A stretch of DNA of 7,991 bases from an uncultured Collinsella sp. (GCA_902474645.1 CABRWN010000100.1:1-7991); one strand, 5' to 3'. Positions 1-5,797 are shown, counted from the first letter of the stretch. Translations and numbers: made by a program. The notes: generated by a model not told the origin, from the sequence alone.

Positions 1-276
1 GAATAGGCCGAGCACACCAGATATGTCCAAGCCCTGTACCTACGGTTTTATTGGCGGAAAACCGGGGTGTGCTCAAGGCTTCCGGAATTTGCCGCATACT
101 TCCGCAAACGACGTCTCGGTGGCACAAAAAAATCGTCCTCGGAACCCTGAGATAATGAACAAATGTTGCCGTTCGCCGCAAATTACCGTCCGTTTATAGA
201 ACCCACCCCCAGCGCGCGTCCTCCTTACGGTTGAATAAATACACATGTATGGAATTACGTAAGAGAGGACCGTCCC
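1..276. other. Non-coding leader region upstream of the dehydrogenase gene
   Basis: No convincing gene is seen here. Short open frames exist on both strands but lack ribosome sites and recognisable protein sequence. The stretch contains nested inverted repeats near its left edge (listed separately), a run of seven A at about 126-132, and a pyrimidine-rich, G+C-rich patch near 200-230. A short imperfect palindrome, ATACA-CA-TGTAT, lies at 239-250, just before the ribosome site of the next gene. No promoter with both good hexamers was found; TATAGA at 195-200 with TTCGCC 17 bases upstream is a weak candidate. Confidence 0.5.
10..74. repeat. Nested inverted repeats, possible structured RNA or operator
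   Basis: GAGCACACC at 10-18 is the exact reverse complement of GGTGTGCTC at 66-74. Inside this, CGGTTTT at 43-49 pairs exactly with AAAACCG at 58-64 across an 8-base loop. The two 3' arms are separated by a single base while the two 5' arms are 24 bases apart, so a folded RNA would have a one-sided internal loop. There is no T-run after either side, so it is not a standard intrinsic terminator. Its role is unknown; it could be the 3' end of something outside the window. Confidence 0.4.
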
Positions 277-1236
277 ATGAGCTACAAGACCGTTTGTGTT
301 GCCGGCGGCGGCGTGTTGGGAAGCCAGATTGCCTTTCAGGCTGCCTACTGCGGCTTTGATGTAACGATTTGGCTGCGCAGCGAGGGCAGCATCGGCCGCA
401 CCCAGCCCAAGATCGACCATGTTCGCGAGGAGTACATCGCTGCCATCGAGGGCATGGCGGACGGTACGGGCGAGTGGTGTGCCGGCATCGCCGACAGCGA
501 CCAGCCCTTCGACAAGGAAGCGGCACTCGCCGCCGTTGAGCGTGCTTACTCCACGCTCAAGCTGGAGCTCGATCTTGCCAAGGCAGTGGCCGACGCCGAC
601 CTGGTCATCGAGTCTATGGCTGAGGACACTCAGGCAAAGATCGACTTCTACAAGAAGCTCGCCCCGGTCCTCCCGCAAAAGACCGTCGTCGTAACGAACT
701 CCTCTACGCTGCTGCCGAGCACCTTTGCCAAGTACACTGGTCGCCCCGAGAAGTACCTGTCGCTGCACTTTGCCAACTCCATCTGGAAGAACAACATGAC
801 CGAGGTCATGGCCCAGAGCCAAACTGACAAGCGCTATTTCGATGAGCTCGTCGACTTCGCCAACGACATCCGCATGCTGGCACTTCCCGTCAACAAGGAA
901 AAGAACGGTTACCTGCTCAACTCCATGTTGGTGCCGTGGCTGCTTTCGGGCCTTGACCTGTATGTCTCGGGCGTGAGTGACCCCAAGAGCATCGACCTCG
1001 CGTGGACGCGCGGCACCGGCGCTCCCAAGGGTCCGTTCCGCGTATTCGACACGGTGGGTATCCAGACGGCCTACAACATCGTCATGCAGTATCAGAAGGT
1101 CCCGGGCCTGGTGAGCCCGCTGCTCAAGAAGATGATGATGCCCTACAACTTTAAGGCCATGGCCTCCGTCCTCAAGAAAATGCTCGACGAAGGCAAGCTG
1201 GGCGAAAGCTCGGGCGAGGGCTTCTTCAAGTACTAA
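277..1236 (+). CDS. 3-hydroxyacyl-CoA dehydrogenase family protein
   Basis: This 319-residue protein resembles the NAD-dependent 3-hydroxyacyl-CoA / 3-hydroxybutyryl-CoA dehydrogenases, soluble enzymes that interconvert 3-hydroxyacyl-CoA and 3-oxoacyl-CoA. The N-terminal Rossmann fold has a glycine-rich loop GGGVLGSQIA (residues 11-20). The sequence LVIESMAED (109-117) and the TNSST segment (140-144) match the family. Likely catalytic residues are H164, in LHFANS, and E176, with N215 in GYLLNSML. The C-terminal all-helical domain ends in GESSGEGFFKY, close to the family's usual G-x-GFY ending. It is roughly 25 residues longer than typical 280-residue Hbd proteins, with the extra length between residues 35 and 85. 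The usual HFFNP is HFANS here. The ATG is supported by AGAGGA at 264-269, seven bases upstream. No other beta-oxidation or butyrate gene is adjacent, so the substrate is open. Confidence 0.85.
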   Translation: MSYKTVCVAGGGVLGSQIAFQAAYCGFDVTIWLRSEGSIGRTQPKIDHVREEYIAAIEGMADGTGEWCAGIADSDQPFDKEAALAAVERAYSTLKLELDLAKAVADADLVIESMAEDTQAKIDFYKKLAPVLPQKTVVVTNSSTLLPSTFAKYTGRPEKYLSLHFANSIWKNNMTEVMAQSQTDKRYFDELVDFANDIRMLALPVNKEKNGYLLNSMLVPWLLSGLDLYVSGVSDPKSIDLAWTRGTGAPKGPFRVFDTVGIQTAYNIVMQYQKVPGLVSPLLKKMMMPYNFKAMASVLKKMLDEGKLGESSGEGFFKY

Positions 1237-1275
1237 AAAATGATCCCTCGGGGACGGAGGAAAACGGATCATTTT
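1237..1275 (+). terminator. Stem-loop after the dehydrogenase stop codon, possible terminator or repeat
   Basis: AAAATGATCC at 1237-1246 is an exact inverted copy of GGATCATTTT at 1266-1275, with a 19-base purine-rich loop. It begins immediately after the TAA stop codon, as expected for a terminator, and is flanked by A and T runs so it could act in both directions. The G+C core is only six pairs and the loop is large, so termination would be weak. The loop contains GGGGACGGAGG. An alternative is a dispersed intergenic repeat of this genome. Confidence 0.45.
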
Positions 1276-1315
1276 CGGCCGCCAACAGTGAGAAGATGGA
1301 TCCAGAAATAGAAAG

Positions 1316-1795
1316 GAGTGGCAATGGGCCGGCTCGGGCTTTGAAGGCAAGTTGCTGCAGGCCCAGGGCGATTTTTCGCTCAGCGCGGGCCAGCACAGCG
1401 TGACGTATCTGCCGAGTTCTGACACGGGAACGACCGGTCGCTACCAGGTGCTGCTGTACGATAACAACTTTGGTGCGGCCGAAAGCTATCCCAAGTTCGA
1501 CTGGGGCCAGCTGGGCGCCGCGGTGGTGACCGACTACAACAAGGGCACGCATTCGTTTGGGCGCATCTTTACAGTGGACGAGACGGCGCGCACCTACGAG
1601 CTCGAAGACCAGATCGCAGTGCCGTTCTCAGGTTACGTAAGCAGTGCGCAGCGCGTCGGCGATTCGAATAGCATGCTCGTGGCATCGGGCCAGGCCAAGA
1701 CCTTTACCGAGTACGATCGCTATGGACTGCCCATCGCCACCTACGAGATGGAAGCCGAGAAGTACATCTACCGCGTGTACAAGTACGAGCTGTAG
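1316..1795 (+). pseudogene. Arylsulfate sulfotransferase, 3' remnant
   Basis: The frame, open from 1292 after a TGA and ending in TAG at 1793-1795, encodes a C-terminal piece resembling bacterial arylsulfate sulfotransferases (ASST). These six-bladed propeller enzymes move sulfate from one phenol to another and are usually exported. Supporting segments are EWQWAGSGFEGKLLQ leading to GQHSVTYL, LLYDNNFGA, THSFGRI, VPFSGYVSSAQ, and the terminal EKYIYRVYKYEL. About 155-160 residues remain of an enzyme normally near 550-600 residues, so most of the propeller and the signal peptide are missing. AAGGAG at 1313-1318 is probably coding sequence by origin: the GTG and ATG just after it (1318, 1324) lie in another frame and stop after nine and seven codons. 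The first in-frame start is TTG at 1352, with no ribosome site. I infer a large 5' deletion whose junction lies between the stem-loop at 1275 and about 1316. Codon use matches the host. Confidence 0.7.
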
Positions 1796-1868
1796 CGCTG
1801 CGCTTAGGTTTAACCAATGGAGTATGAAAACACGCCGCTCGCCGATATTCCCTCCGCGAGTAGCAGCC

Positions 1869-1893
1869 ATATGTTTTGATATCAGAAACATAT
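1869..1893. promoter_or_regulatory. 25-bp near-perfect palindrome overlapping a -10-like hexamer
   Basis: ATATGTTT at 1869-1876 is the exact reverse complement of AAACATAT at 1886-1893. Between them is the self-complementary TGATATCA (1877-1884) plus one extra G at 1885. Thus 24 of 25 bases take part in one palindrome, broken only by a single-base insertion or deletion. TATAGT (1891-1896), five of six matches to the -10 consensus, overlaps its right edge, but no good -35 lies at the right distance. The arrangement suggests a dimeric-regulator operator for the gene at 1987, or one left over from an arylsulfotransferase locus. The regulator is unknown. Confidence 0.5.
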
Positions 1894-1899
1894 AGTTGT

Positions 1900-1915
1900 C
1901 GCCAGTCCGCTGGCG
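1900..1915. repeat. Short G+C-rich hairpin
   Basis: CGCCAG at 1900-1905 pairs exactly with CTGGCG at 1910-1915 around a TCCG tetraloop. It sits between the palindrome and the next gene and would be in that gene's 5' leader if transcription starts near the TATAGT hexamer. There is no T-run downstream, so it is not an obvious terminator. Confidence 0.35.
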
Positions 1916-1986
1916 GCGTTCCCCCTGATATCGGAGGTTTCGGGTATGTTTCGCGCTCCGTTAAACAACTATCGGTTGGGCCAACT

Positions 1987-2436
1987 ATGGGTCGCCGTGC
2001 TATTTCGATAACCCTTGCAGTGATCTGCCTGGCTGTGCTCCTGGGCGCTACAGGGCTGTTTGCTATAAGCCGAGAAACGTCCTATATGCAGGAATGCGCT
2101 TCCGAAGGGTTTGCCATTGATGGTTACTATCGGGATGACAAAACGAGTCGGGAAACCCTGGCTTTTCTTGAGGAGGACAACTGTCGATGGCAGCTGGTCG
2201 ATCAAGACGGAATCTGCACAGACGGGCAGTTTAAGCGTACGGATGACCCCAACATCCTGATATTAAAGAAGGAAAACGGCGAAGAATTCGGCACGATTCA
2301 CGTTGCGTATATATCGCGCCGACGCAATCAGGGGCAGATTTACCTAATTAGAAATACTAAGGTGACCCGATTTTATCTGGTGAGCACCGATCCGGCGTTT
2401 ACAGTGGAATCTGGCGATGTCGATGCGGACGTTTGA
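1987..2436 (+). CDS. Small membrane-anchored protein of unknown function
   Basis: I do not recognise this 149-residue protein. Residues 1-4 (MGRR) are basic and are followed by one hydrophobic segment, about residues 5-27, giving a signal-anchor or uncleaved signal peptide with the rest outside the cell. No lipobox is apparent. The exposed domain has alternating polar and hydrophobic stretches with GYYRDD (46-51), W68, DGxFK-type turns (GQFKR, 80-84), and G102 in EFGTIHV. This is suggestive of a small beta-sheet or lipocalin-like fold, but that is only an impression. C66 and C77 are close enough to form a disulfide. The frame is open back to a TTG at 1876, but that extension crosses the palindrome and hairpin and reads as non-protein, so the ATG at 1987 is preferred although its ribosome site is poor (GGTTGGG). 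Base composition is lower in G+C than in neighbouring genes. Confidence 0.6.
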   Translation: MGRRAISITLAVICLAVLLGATGLFAISRETSYMQECASEGFAIDGYYRDDKTSRETLAFLEEDNCRWQLVDQDGICTDGQFKRTDDPNILILKKENGEEFGTIHVAYISRRRNQGQIYLIRNTKVTRFYLVSTDPAFTVESGDVDADV

Positions 2437-2454
2437 TTCACGGCAATAAAACGG

Positions 2455-2496
2455 CGAGCGGGGCGCGGGTGTGAACTGAACCCCTCTATTTGCTCG
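2455..2496 (-). terminator. Weak, bulged stem-loop between convergent genes
   Basis: CGAGC (2455-2459) plus GGGG (2460-2463) can pair with CCCC (2481-2484) and GCTCG (2492-2496), leaving a seven-base bulge on one side. Read on the minus strand, the stem is followed by CGCCGTTTTATTG, giving a short T-rich tail, so it could terminate the DUF389 gene that ends at 2562. The bulge makes this a weak candidate. No better terminator was seen in the 125 bases between the two convergent genes. Confidence 0.25.
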
Positions 2497-2561
2497 TGTC
2501 CGTATCGCGTCTGCGCCTCGTCATAACTTGCGTCCGTGCGAGCGCTCATCCCGCGCCGGCA

Positions 2562-3701
2562 TCACTTCACGTCAAATTCCACGCGATCGAGTTCAGGCAC
2601 GTTGAGGTCGATGAGCTTGCGAGCGACGTGACGGTCGTGTGCCCCAAGCGCCTCGCCTGTCGTCACATGGGCGACAATCTCGCGCTCGACGATGCCCTCT
2701 TCCTCGCCTTCGTTAGCCGAGGTTTCGACGGCGACGGTGTAGTCCTTAAAGCCCGGTAGCACCGCCGCAAGCTCGCGCGTGGTTTCGGTGACGCCGCAGC
2801 CGTCCTGCACGCCGGACTGCGCCGAGCCAATAGACCCCGCCGTCATGACGATGCAGGGGATGGCAAAGACTACCGTGCCCACAATGATGCGGCGGCGCAC
2901 CTTGCGTGATAGCTCGTCGACCTCGGCATCTTCCTCGGCAGTCACAATGCCGTCGCCGTTGAGGTCGCGCTTGAGCGGCACGCGCAATAGAAGCAGCACG
3001 GCTTCGGCAGCCAGCGCGATAAAGACCACGTTGATGCCAAATTCATAAAGCGCCGAGAGAAACAATGACCCGCTTGCGATGGCGATGCCATAGCCCGCCG
3101 CGCACAGGGGCGGCATGAGTGCGGTCGCCACAGCCACCCCGGCGATGAGCGTGGCGGGTTCCTGGTCGCGCGAGTTGCCCAGGCCGCCCGCAAAGCCGCC
3201 CGCGAGCGCGACGGCAAGGTCCCACACGGTCGGTGTCGAATTGTCGATGATGGCGGCCGTGGTGGTGCCAAGGGGCGAGAGCTTAAAGTACAACGTGGAC
3301 GTGACCAGGCAAAAGACCATCTGCAGCGCGAGGCCGGCGACGGCCTCAAGGGTGATCTCGCGGTCGAGCGTGGCGATGCCGTATGCCATGGCAAGGACCG
3401 AGCCCATGAGCGGGCAGATGAGCATGGCGCCTACAATGGCGATATCCGAGTCGATATCGAGGCCGACGCTCGCGATGAGCATAGCGATGATGAGGATGCA
3501 CAGGTGAGAGCCGGTCAGGCGCGCCCCGTTTACAAAGCGCTTGCGAATCACGTGATAGGGCGCGCGTCCCTCGCGAATGTTGAATGCCTGCTTTAGAAAG
3601 CGGCTTGCGTTCTTCATGGCCTCGCTGTGGGCGGGGCGGATGCCATGGCGCCGATGATGGCGCTCGCGCAGTTGCTTGAGCTGTTGTTTATCGAGTTCCA
3701 T
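2562..3701 (-). CDS. DUF389 family membrane protein with an EF-hand loop
   Basis: This 379-residue protein matches the DUF389 family of predicted inner-membrane proteins with unknown transport or channel function. Family signatures are GAMLICPLMGSVLAMAYGIA (91-110) and GVAVATALMPPLCAAGYGIA (188-207). Hydrophobic segments lie at about 66-82, 86-110, 117-138, 160-174, 184-208, 211-240 and 271-289. The basic N-terminus (RERHHRRHG) is likely cytoplasmic. Between the last two segments is DLNGDGIVTAEE (246-257), a full EF-hand calcium loop with D1, N3, D5, G6, I7, T9 and E12. It is flanked by basic clusters (RVPLKR, RKVRRR) that predict a cytoplasmic loop. The final 90 residues form a non-membrane domain, likely extracellular. 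The ATG has GAGG five bases upstream. It is transcribed alone: a promoter lies just upstream and a terminator separates it from the OPT gene. Confidence 0.85.
   Translation of the reverse strand: MELDKQQLKQLRERHHRRHGIRPAHSEAMKNASRFLKQAFNIREGRAPYHVIRKRFVNGARLTGSHLCILIIAMLIASVGLDIDSDIAIVGAMLICPLMGSVLAMAYGIATLDREITLEAVAGLALQMVFCLVTSTLYFKLSPLGTTTAAIIDNSTPTVWDLAVALAGGFAGGLGNSRDQEPATLIAGVAVATALMPPLCAAGYGIAIASGSLFLSALYEFGINVVFIALAAEAVLLLLRVPLKRDLNGDGIVTAEEDAEVDELSRKVRRRIIVGTVVFAIPCIVMTAGSIGSAQSGVQDGCGVTETTRELAAVLPGFKDYTVAVETSANEGEEEGIVEREIVAHVTTGEALGAHDRHVARKLIDLNVPELDRVEFDVK
2931..2966 (-). other. EF-hand calcium-binding loop inside the DUF389 protein
   Basis: The 12 codons encode DLNGDGIVTAEE, residues 246-257. 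All canonical EF-hand positions are met: Asp at 1, Asn at 3, Asp at 5, Gly at 6, Ile at 7, Thr at 9 and Glu at 12. The entering helix would be the end of a membrane helix and the exiting helix (AEEDAEVDELSRKVRRR) leads into the next membrane helix. Only one EF-hand is present, as in some dockerin-like or regulatory bacterial EF loops. Calcium binding is inferred from the motif alone. Confidence 0.7.
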
Positions 3702-3747
3702 GCTTACCTCGTTCTGGCACGGGCTGCGTATCCCGCCCGTCGTCTTT

Positions 3748-3776
3748 ACTCTACACCGCGCTGAGCAAGGTGTCAG
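3748..3776 (-). promoter_or_regulatory. Predicted promoter of the DUF389 gene
   Basis: On the minus strand, CTGACA (plus positions 3771-3776, five of six to TTGACA) is followed by a 17-base spacer and TAGAGT (plus positions 3748-3753, four of six to TATAAT). This gives a 5' leader of roughly 40 bases before the start codon at 3701. The spacing is ideal for a housekeeping sigma factor and no competing site was found nearby. Confidence 0.6.
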
Positions 3777-3853
3777 AAAAGGTTTGTTGACCTGGAAGTC
3801 AGGCTAATCGGCTTGACTAAAAACGCCGTGAGGATCATAAGAGTCGAATAGAC

Positions 3854-3890
3854 AAAAAAGCGCGGGGCCGGTTTGATTCCGACCCCGCGC
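3854..3890 (-). terminator. Intrinsic terminator of the OPT transporter gene
   Basis: GCGCGGGG (3860-3867) pairs exactly with CCCCGCGC (3883-3890); CGG/CCG inside the loop can add three more pairs after a mismatch. On the minus strand the stem is followed at once by six T (plus positions 3859-3854). It begins 26 bases past the stop codon at 3917-3919 and fits a strong factor-independent terminator. It separates the OPT gene from the DUF389 gene. Confidence 0.9.
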
Positions 3891-3916
3891 TCTGCGCTGG
3901 TGCGTTGTTGGTCGGC

Positions 3917-5620
3917 CTACCCCAGCAGGCTTAAGCCCACGGAGATGAACGCCAGGATAACGCCGACGATGGACTCGCCACCGAGCAGGCCGCTGGCGAC
4001 AACCAGGCCCTGCTCCTGGAAGGCGGCGTCCTTGGCGGCCTTTTCCTCGTCCGAAAGACCGGCCTCGGCGTCGCGGTGAGCGGCCCACTTGTCGTAGGCG
4101 AGCTTAACGCAGGAGCCCAGGAAAGCCGTGAGCGACATATAGAACGGCAGGTACACGCCCAGGCCGATCATCATGGCCGGAATGCCGAGCCAGTACATGA
4201 CGATGCCGGCGATAAAGCCGCCTGCGAACCACGGCACGCTCGGGATGCCCGAGACCATGGTGGCGACCACGCTTGCCTGCGCGGCAACGAAGCTCTTGTC
4301 GGGGCCAAAGGCGTCCGGACCATAGGCAGTGACGAGCGCGACCATGACGGCGGCAGCGACCAGGGCGCCCACGATGCCGCCGATGGCCTGGCCGATCCAC
4401 TGCGCACGCGGGTTGGTGCCCAGCACGGCGCCGGCCTTAAAGTCGTTCATGACGTCGCCCGCAAGGCCGCACGCCACGGCCACGATGCCGGCGATGAAGA
4501 ACAGCTTGACCTGCGCGAGCTGCGCGAAGGCAGCCACGATGAGCATGACGATGAGGCCAAAGATCTCCATGGGGTCGATACCCGTCTGGCCGCAGCTCTG
4601 CGCGCTCATGATGGTGGTGACAAAGGTGAACAGCGTGACGATGACGGCTGGAACGGGGCCAAGATCGAGTACGATGGCAACGATCACGGCGATGGCGGCA
4701 GCGCCCAGGCCGATGATACCGGCGTCGAGCTTAAGGGAGCCCGAGATGAGCGACTGCTCGTCGGTGTCGGTGGAGCTGTCGGCGGCGAGGCCGCGGACGA
4801 TACCGGCGACCTGCGGCAGGATGTCCTTGAGGACGACGGCGACGCCAAAGCCCATCATGAGGCCCATACCCAGGGACTTAACAATGCCCTGTGCGGTCAT
4901 AACGTCAAACAGACCGGCAGCGGTGCCGCCGACAATGATGCCAAAGTTGCCCAGCAGCGCGCCGGCAAACCAGAACGCGACGGGGGCGAAGCCCACCAAA
5001 AAGCCGATGGACAGCAACATGGGCGAGTTGTAGATGGCAAAGGTCACGCCGGGGATATTGAGCGTGCACAGCATGCTGGGAACCACGCCCAGGGCGTCGC
5101 GCAGCACGCTGTATATGCCGGCGATGGCCATGGAGCCAAAGAGCTGCTTGCCGGTCTTGCCGCCGGCCTCGGTAGCACGCAGGGTTTGAGCTGCGGCGTT
5201 GCCGGTGGGGAACTCAAGCGCGGCGTCCACGATAAAGTGACGGTGGATGAGTGCTGTCGCCAGAAGGCCCAAGATGGTGCCGGCGAGTGCCACGATAAAC
5301 ATGTCGAGCCAGCTGATCTGGTCGGCATAGCCCAGCATCCAGGCGCCCGGGATGGTAAACGCCAGACCGCCGGCGACCATGGCGCCTGCGGACATGATGG
5401 TGTGGGTGACGTTTGCCTCGTTGAGGTTGGCGTTGCCCATGAGCTTAAGGAAGAACAGCGAAATGACGGCAGCGAAAATGATCGGCCAGGGGAGCGCACC
5501 CATCTTGAGGGCGGTATAGGCCGAGCTTGCCGTGATGATCACGCAGCCAAGGACGCCGATGACGACGCCGCGCAGCGTGAGTTGCCCGCGCATCGAAGCG
5601 CGGTTCGAGGGATTGCTCAT
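3917..5620 (-). CDS. OPT family oligopeptide transporter
   Basis: This 567-residue polytopic protein matches the prokaryotic branch of the OPT/YSL transporter family, proton-coupled importers of small peptides and, in some members, metal chelates. Family motifs are EFPTGNAAAQTLRATEAG (136-153), SAQSCGQTGIDPMEIFGL (339-356), GLAGDVMNDFKAGAVLGTNP (385-404), GIPAMMIGLGVYLPFYMSL (479-497), and a C-terminal GLVVASGLLGGESIVGVI (538-555). Most of the length is hydrophobic with an estimated 12 or more membrane segments. There are hydrophilic loops near 148-160, 280-296 (acidic, DSSTDTDEQ) and 508-537 (charged, with EEKAAKDAAFQEQ). Length is slightly below the 600-650 residues common in this branch, but both ends look complete. 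The ATG has AAAGGAG (5627-5633) six bases upstream. The leader is highly structured (separate entry) and a strong terminator follows. The substrate cannot be read from the sequence. Confidence 0.88.
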   Translation of the reverse strand: MSNPSNRASMRGQLTLRGVVIGVLGCVIITASSAYTALKMGALPWPIIFAAVISLFFLKLMGNANLNEANVTHTIMSAGAMVAGGLAFTIPGAWMLGYADQISWLDMFIVALAGTILGLLATALIHRHFIVDAALEFPTGNAAAQTLRATEAGGKTGKQLFGSMAIAGIYSVLRDALGVVPSMLCTLNIPGVTFAIYNSPMLLSIGFLVGFAPVAFWFAGALLGNFGIIVGGTAAGLFDVMTAQGIVKSLGMGLMMGFGVAVVLKDILPQVAGIVRGLAADSSTDTDEQSLISGSLKLDAGIIGLGAAAIAVIVAIVLDLGPVPAVIVTLFTFVTTIMSAQSCGQTGIDPMEIFGLIVMLIVAAFAQLAQVKLFFIAGIVAVACGLAGDVMNDFKAGAVLGTNPRAQWIGQAIGGIVGALVAAAVMVALVTAYGPDAFGPDKSFVAAQASVVATMVSGIPSVPWFAGGFIAGIVMYWLGIPAMMIGLGVYLPFYMSLTAFLGSCVKLAYDKWAAHRDAEAGLSDEEKAAKDAAFQEQGLVVASGLLGGESIVGVILAFISVGLSLLG

Positions 5621-5639
5621 ATAAAACTCCTTTGCGTAT

Positions 5640-5683
5640 ATCCGCTTCCCCCGGGAGCGCCGTTACGGATACGGCGCGGGAAG
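5640..5683 (-). promoter_or_regulatory. Structured 5' leader of the OPT gene, possible conformational switch
   Basis: On the minus strand, CTTCCC then GCGCCGT can pair with ACGGCGC and GGGAAG (plus arms 5645-5650, 5657-5663, 5671-5677, 5678-5683). This makes a 13-pair stem with a six-base bulge, TCCCGG, on the 3' side and a seven-base loop ATCCGTA. The loop bases ATCCG (plus 5666-5670) are also complementary to CGGAT (plus 5640-5644), directly after the stem and six bases before the AAAGGAG ribosome site. That pseudoknot could form only if the outer six pairs open, so two alternative folds exist. Regulation is inferred; no known riboswitch class was recognised. Confidence 0.4.
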
Positions 5684-5730
5684 TCGGGTTACCAAGGGCC
5701 GCCGCGTGAGCTCGCAAACGACCGCGCACC

Positions 5731-5736
5731 AGTATA
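5731..5736 (-). promoter_or_regulatory. Candidate -10 element of the OPT gene
   Basis: The minus strand reads TATACT here, five of six to the -10 consensus. A start site near 5724 would give a leader of about 100 bases that includes the whole stem-loop at 5640-5683. No consensus -35 lies at 16-18 bases; the region there is the inverted repeat at 5747-5764, which may mean that an activator is used. Confidence 0.45.
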
Positions 5737-5746
5737 GCCGCAAGCT

Positions 5747-5764
5747 AGTCATTTTGGGATGACT
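5747..5764. promoter_or_regulatory. Inverted repeat midway between divergent promoters
   Basis: AGTCAT (5747-5752) and ATGACT (5759-5764) form a perfect inverted repeat around TTTGGG. It lies between the two outward-facing TATACT hexamers of the OPT gene (5731-5736) and coaX (5780-5785), where both -35 boxes would be expected. It is therefore a candidate operator for either or both genes. The arms are short, so chance is possible. Confidence 0.35.
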
Positions 5765-5779
5765 GGTTTAGGTAGGCGA

Positions 5780-5785
5780 TATACT
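5780..5785 (+). promoter_or_regulatory. Candidate -10 element of coaX
   Basis: TATACT matches the -10 consensus at five of six bases and lies 27 bases before the coaX start codon. A start site near 5792 would leave a leader of about 20 bases that still contains AAAGGAG. The -35 side is poor: TTGGGA at 5754-5759 is 20 bases away, which is too far for a typical promoter. Confidence 0.45.
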
Positions 5786-5797
5786 GCTGGGCAGACG

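Noticed and set aside
1313..1344. AAGGAG followed by GTG at 1318 and ATG at 1324, looking like a gene start for the sulfotransferase piece
   Set aside because: Both starts are in a different frame from the homologous protein and reach TGA at 1342-1344. The AAGGAG is better read as inherited codons (aag gag).
73..1425. Long open frame of 450 codons on the minus strand
   Set aside because: It is antisense to the dehydrogenase gene, which has clear family motifs. The frame is open because of G+C-biased codon use, and its protein resembles nothing recognisable.
1876..1986. Upstream extension of the small membrane protein to a TTG at 1876
   Set aside because: It would run through the palindrome and hairpin, has no ribosome site, and would place 37 unlike residues before the signal-anchor.
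4076..5737. Long open frame of 553 codons on the plus strand
   Set aside because: It lies opposite the OPT transporter. Its product is an implausible run of Gly, Asp, His, Ala and Glu, the mirror of a membrane protein's codons.
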